A stretch of 50,807 nt of DNA from an uncultured Amphritea sp. (GTDB lineage: Bacteria > Pseudomonadota > Gammaproteobacteria > Pseudomonadales > Balneatricaceae): assembly GCF_937127095.1 (NCBI RefSeq), contig NZ_CAKZLP010000063.1, forward strand, positions 1 to 50,807, in the 5' to 3' direction. The notes under the pieces were generated by a model. That model was not told where the DNA came from and searched no databases. It saw nothing but the letters and a program-made list of their open reading frames with translations. Position numbers and translations under genes: made by a program. The stretch's first letter is position 1; each line of letters begins with the position of its first letter. Shown here in pieces: positions 47,510 to 50,807 of this stretch.

Positions 47510-48378
47510 CTATTTTTCTCTTCTTCCCCGCAGCTATCTTGCAAAGGGGCGCTGTTCCACACAGCCCAGGTTATACGATCATTGCCGCCATAATCCTGAG
47601 CCGAATCAATATCGCTATAGTTAAGTTGCAGCAATAGCTGCTGCACGGCTGCCGCCTGATCATAACCATGCTCGAATAGCAGCATGCCACCTTTAACCAG
47701 ATACTCACGAGCCTGTGTGGCTATATGGCGGATATCGGCCAGCCCGTTATCCTCGGCAATCAGCGCACTCAGCGGTTCAAAGCGCACATCCCCTTGCCGC
47801 AGATGCGGATCATCGGGATCGATATAGGGAGGGTTACTGACGATCAGGTTAAAAACACCCGTAACCGGTTCAAACCAACTACCCTGTATTACTGTGACAT
47901 TCGCCAGACCGATTCGTTGCCGATTTATTTCCGCCAGTATCACCGCCTCAGCGACACGGTCCACTGCAACCAGCTGCCAGTCCCGACGTTCTGAAGCCAG
48001 TGCCAGTGCAATAGCACCGGTTCCGGTGCCCAGATCTAATACTCTGGCCGCTGAATCGGGCATAAGTTCCAACGCTTTTTCCACCAGGCACTCAGTATCG
48101 GGACGAGGGATCAGGGTGGCCGCGTTGACTTCAAGATCCAGAGTCCAGAAACCCCGGCTACCGATCAGGTGTGCCACAGGCTCACCCTGAATACGCCGCT
48201 GCAGCAGTTGCTCAAATGTAGTTTGCTGGGCAGCGGTGAGCTGATGCTCTCGCCGGGTAAACAGAAAAGTGCGATTGCACTCGAGGATATGGCAGAGCAA
48301 CAGCTCGACATCGGCGGCGGGACTTTCGCTACTACCAGAAAGTCGCGCCGCACAGGCCTGCGCATCAGATATATTCAT
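47503..48378 (-). CDS. prmC: Peptide chain release factor N5-glutamine methyltransferase PrmC
   Basis: A 291-residue SAM-dependent enzyme that methylates the Gln of the GGQ motif in RF1 and RF2. DLGTGTGAIALALA is the SAM motif and VSNPPYID the catalytic NPPY. An N-terminal helical substrate domain precedes. It lies 11 bases after prfA, its substrate gene, and overlaps moeB by seven bases. Confidence 0.95.
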   Translation of the reverse strand: MNISDAQACAARLSGSSESPAADVELLLCHILECNRTFLFTRREHQLTAAQQTTFEQLLQRRIQGEPVAHLIGSRGFWTLDLEVNAATLIPRPDTECLVEKALELMPDSAARVLDLGTGTGAIALALASERRDWQLVAVDRVAEAVILAEINRQRIGLANVTVIQGSWFEPVTGVFNLIVSNPPYIDPDDPHLRQGDVRFEPLSALIAEDNGLADIRHIATQAREYLVKGGMLLFEHGYDQAAAVQQLLLQLNYSDIDSAQDYGGNDRITWAVWNSAPLQDSCGEEEKNRC

Positions 48379-48389
48379 AACGGTCAGAA

Positions 48390-49478
48390 TCAGCTGTCGT
48401 CGGACAGTGCACCCAACAGCTCGGCCTGATACTCACTGACCAGCGGGTCGACAACCGACCCCAGCGCCCCTTCCATCACTTCCAACAGTTTATACAGAGT
48501 GAGGTTGATGCGGTGATCGGTAATCCGTCCCTGAGGAAAGTTATAGGTACGAATCCGCTCAGAGCGATCACCGCTGCCGACCAGTGACTTACGGGTGCTA
48601 GCCTGCGCGGCGGCATGTTTTTCCTGCTCTGCCGCCTGTAAACGTGAGGCCAGCAGAGACATCGCTTTGGAGCGGTTCTTGTGTTGTGAACGCTCCTCCT
48701 GACACTCGACAACCACACCGGTAGGAATATGGGTAATACGGATCGCAGAGTCGGTTTTGTTAACGTGCTGACCACCGGCACCGGATGAGCGGAAAGTATC
48801 CACCCGAAGGTCAGCTTTATTGATCTGAATATCACTGACCTCATCCATCTCTGGCATCACTGCAACGGTACAGGCGGAGGTATGAATACGTCCCTGGGAT
48901 TCAGTCTCAGGCACCCGCTGCACCCGATGCGCGCCGGATTCAAATTTCAGACGGGAATAAACATCTTTGCCGATAATTCGGGTAATCACCTCTTTATAAC
49001 CGCCGTGCTCACCCTCGTTAGCGGTGATAATTTCCAGCTTCCAGCCCTGCGCTTCAGCATAGCGTGTGTACATCCGCAGCAGATCGCCGGAGAAGATCGC
49101 CGCCTCATCACCACCGGTACCGGCACGCACTTCAAGAAAGACGTTACGAGCATCATTCGGATCTTTCGGCAACAGCAGAATCTGCAGTTCCTGCTCCAGG
49201 GTTTCGATATTATCTTTCGCCGCAGAGAACTCCTCTTTCGCCATCTCGCGCATATCCGGATCAGAGTCATCCAGCATCAGTCGCGCCTCATCCAGATCGG
49301 CCTCAGCCGCCTGGTAAGACTGAAAACATTTCACCACAGGCTCAAGCTCGGAATACTCTTTTGAATACGCCCGAAACTTATCCTGATTAGAGATCACCCC
49401 GGCATCTCCCAGCAACGCCGCCAGTTCTTCATACCGGTCGGCCAGGCTTTCCAGTTTAAGGGCTATCGATTCTTTCAT
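48390..49478 (-). CDS. prfA: Peptide chain release factor 1
   Basis: A 362-residue RF1, reading UAA and UAG. The GGQ peptidyl-hydrolysis motif is in [15 protein letters not shown]. The codon-recognition tripeptide region reads [15 protein letters not shown] (PET, in the P-x-T class of RF1; E. coli has PAT). The start is set at the second Met of MMKES. It lies six bases after hemA and 11 before prmC, a classic order. Confidence 0.96.
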   Translation of the reverse strand: MKESIALKLESLADRYEELAALLGDAGVISNQDKFRAYSKEYSELEPVVKCFQSYQAAEADLDEARLMLDDSDPDMREMAKEEFSAAKDNIETLEQELQILLLPKDPNDARNVFLEVRAGTGGDEAAIFSGDLLRMYTRYAEAQGWKLEIITANEGEHGGYKEVITRIIGKDVYSRLKFESGAHRVQRVPETESQGRIHTSACTVAVMPEMDEVSDIQINKADLRVDTFRSSGAGGQHVNKTDSAIRITHIPTGVVVECQEERSQHKNRSKAMSLLASRLQAAEQEKHAAAQASTRKSLVGSGDRSERIRTYNFPQGRITDHRINLTLYKLLEVMEGALGSVVDPLVSEYQAELLGALSDDS

Positions 49479-49484
49479 CACTAA

Positions 49485-50753
49485 TCAGTCTTCTTTTACA
49501 GTATGAGATAGCTGAAACAGATCCTGCGCCATCTCGAGATAGTCATCACGTCCCTCAGCACTGGCTTTACGTAGCTGCACTGTCGGGCTGTGAATTAATT
49601 TATTGGTTAAACCGCGCGCCAGATTGTTCAGCACCTCTTCGGCACTCTTACCATTACTCAGCAGACGCAGGGCTTTCTCTAATTCGGCATCGCGCAGCTG
49701 CTCTGCCTGCTGACGCAGCGACATCACCGTCTCAACCGCACCCAGTGAGCGCAGCTGGCGCATAAACTCCAACGCGCCAGCCTCAACCAGCGTCTCCGCT
49801 TCCTGCGCGGCCGTCTGACGATGCCGGACATTTTCCTCGATAACCTCTTTCAGGTCATCGACGGTATAAAGATAAACGTCATCCAGCTCAGATACTTCGT
49901 GTTCAATATCCCGGGGGACCGCAATATCCACCATAAAAATGGGGCGGTGCTTGCGTTTTTTCAAGGCAGACTCAACCGCCCCCTTACCCAGAATTGGCAG
50001 CTGACTGGCGGTTGAAGCGATGACAATATCGGCGTCTTCCAGCGCGTCAGGAATATCGCCCAGTAAAATCGCCCGGGCATTAAACTCTTCAGCCAGGGCT
50101 TCTGCCCGGACTAATGTCCGGTTGGCCACCGTCATCTGCTTAACACCGGCTTCTGACAAATGCCGGGCAACCAGTTCGATGGTTTCACCTGCACCGATCA
50201 ACAGCGCCTTGCTGGTGCTCAGATCAGCAAAGATATGCTGCGCCAGGCTGACTGAGGCATACGCTACCGAAACCGGGTTTTCACCAATGGCGGTATCGGT
50301 ACGCACCCGTTTGGCGACCGCGAACGTCTGCTGAAACAAACGGTCCAGTTCCGCACCGACCACCCCAGCGCTTTGTGATACCGCATAACAGGATTTAAGC
50401 TGTCCGAGAATTTGCGGTTCGCCCAGCACCAGCGAGTCCAGACCACTGGCAACCCGCACCATATGCTGAGCCGCTTCCTGGCCCCAATGGGTATAACTGC
50501 AGGCCTGTAACTCTTGCGGGTCCAGACTGTGATAGCCCCCTAGCCACTCCAGTAGTGCGCGGGTGCCCTCCAGCTCTGTAGAGCAGTAAAGTTCGGTGCG
50601 ATTGCAGGTAGACAGTATCGCCACCTCTTTCAGCTGCGCCAGTTCACAGGCCTGCGCCAGCGCATCGGCCATCTGTTCTGGCGCAAACGCAACCTTTTCG
50701 CGTACCGAGACCGACGCTGTCTTATGATTAATGCCTAACGCGAGCAAAGCCAT
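49485..50753 (-). CDS. hemA: Glutamyl-tRNA reductase HemA
   Basis: A 422-residue enzyme that reduces glutamyl-tRNA to glutamate-1-semialdehyde, the first step of C5 tetrapyrrole synthesis. The catalytic Cys is C50 in [23 protein letters not shown] is the standard start. The NADPH domain begins near [16 protein letters not shown], and the C-terminal dimerisation helix contains [13 protein letters not shown]. No clear Shine-Dalgarno is seen. A TATTAT on the minus strand (50789-50794) could be a -10; its -35 would lie outside the window. It heads hemA-prfA-prmC-moeB. Confidence 0.96.
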   Translation of the reverse strand: MALLALGINHKTASVSVREKVAFAPEQMADALAQACELAQLKEVAILSTCNRTELYCSTELEGTRALLEWLGGYHSLDPQELQACSYTHWGQEAAQHMVRVASGLDSLVLGEPQILGQLKSCYAVSQSAGVVGAELDRLFQQTFAVAKRVRTDTAIGENPVSVAYASVSLAQHIFADLSTSKALLIGAGETIELVARHLSEAGVKQMTVANRTLVRAEALAEEFNARAILLGDIPDALEDADIVIASTASQLPILGKGAVESALKKRKHRPIFMVDIAVPRDIEHEVSELDDVYLYTVDDLKEVIEENVRHRQTAAQEAETLVEAGALEFMRQLRSLGAVETVMSLRQQAEQLRDAELEKALRLLSNGKSAEEVLNNLARGLTNKLIHSPTVQLRKASAEGRDDYLEMAQDLFQLSHTVKED

Positions 50754-50807
50754 AGAGGAAAATCACACCCAGATTGAAATAGCGCGTCATAATACACCTT
50801 ATTCAGC

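Overview
The window reads as a chromosomal stretch of a marine gammaproteobacterium, most like the Oceanospirillales (Oceanospirillaceae-type). This is inferred from gene content and order (fadBA, a DUF1302/DUF1329 pair, a SelD fused to an NADH-dehydrogenase-like domain, hemA-prfA-prmC-moeB) and from protein character; no database search was possible. I see no insertion sequence, phage gene, integrase or CRISPR array. The genes are tightly packed on both strands.

Layout. 1-182: tRNA-Asn and tRNA-Ser, minus strand. 0.3-4.9 kb: an AraC-type regulator divergent from a DUF1302-DUF1329 envelope pair. 4.9-8.9 kb: a small Cys-rich protein, a spermidine-synthase-like methyltransferase-fold protein, luxS, a CvfB-type S1 protein and an orphan thiolase-fold protein. 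8.9-11.7 kb: a two-gene unit (GCS2-type carboxylate-amine ligase and an AstE/aspartoacylase-like hydrolase) lying between two related 49-bp direct repeats. 12-18.7 kb: the SelD fusion, a PilZ protein, an exported MsrAB, a small exported protein, a GIY-YIG-like protein with a repetitive basic tail, and acpH. 18.7-28.6 kb: fatty-acid breakdown (fadBA; an acyltransferase; then acyl-CoA dehydrogenase, SCP2, FadD, DUF2889, enoyl-CoA hydratase). 28.8-33.1 kb: a YCF48-like lipoprotein, an RND/MMPL exporter and a tandem universal stress protein with overlapping reading frames. 33.5-38.5 kb: a complete livKHMGF branched-chain amino acid importer. 38.6-42.3 kb: a sigma-54 module made of a small zinc-ribbon protein, a PAS-AAA-Fis activator, a promoter region with dyad activator sites, an IHF-like site and a -24/-12 element, and a CoA-transferase. 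42.3-46.7 kb: SixA-type phosphatase, AEC transporter, metal permease with a Cys-Cys/Glu loop, ankyrin protein, RidA-type protein, CoA-binding protein. 46.7-50.8 kb: hemA-prfA-prmC-moeB.

How the parts fit. Most of the window serves acyl-CoA and amino-acid catabolism: activation (FadD), dehydrogenation, hydration/oxidation/thiolysis (FadBA), CoA transfer, and amino-acid uptake. The DUF1302/DUF1329 pair and the YCF48/RND pair, which I recall as neighbours in other gammaproteobacteria, are about 28 kb apart here. A 9-mer, CAATAACAA, recurs in the promoter regions of several lipid genes and beside the AraC gene and may point to a shared regulator. The best-supported unusual features are the textbook-like sigma-54 control region with its associated small zinc-ribbon gene, the repeated Cys-Cys/Glu loop of the permease, the repeats around the ligase/hydrolase pair, and the terminator that abuts the acpH start.
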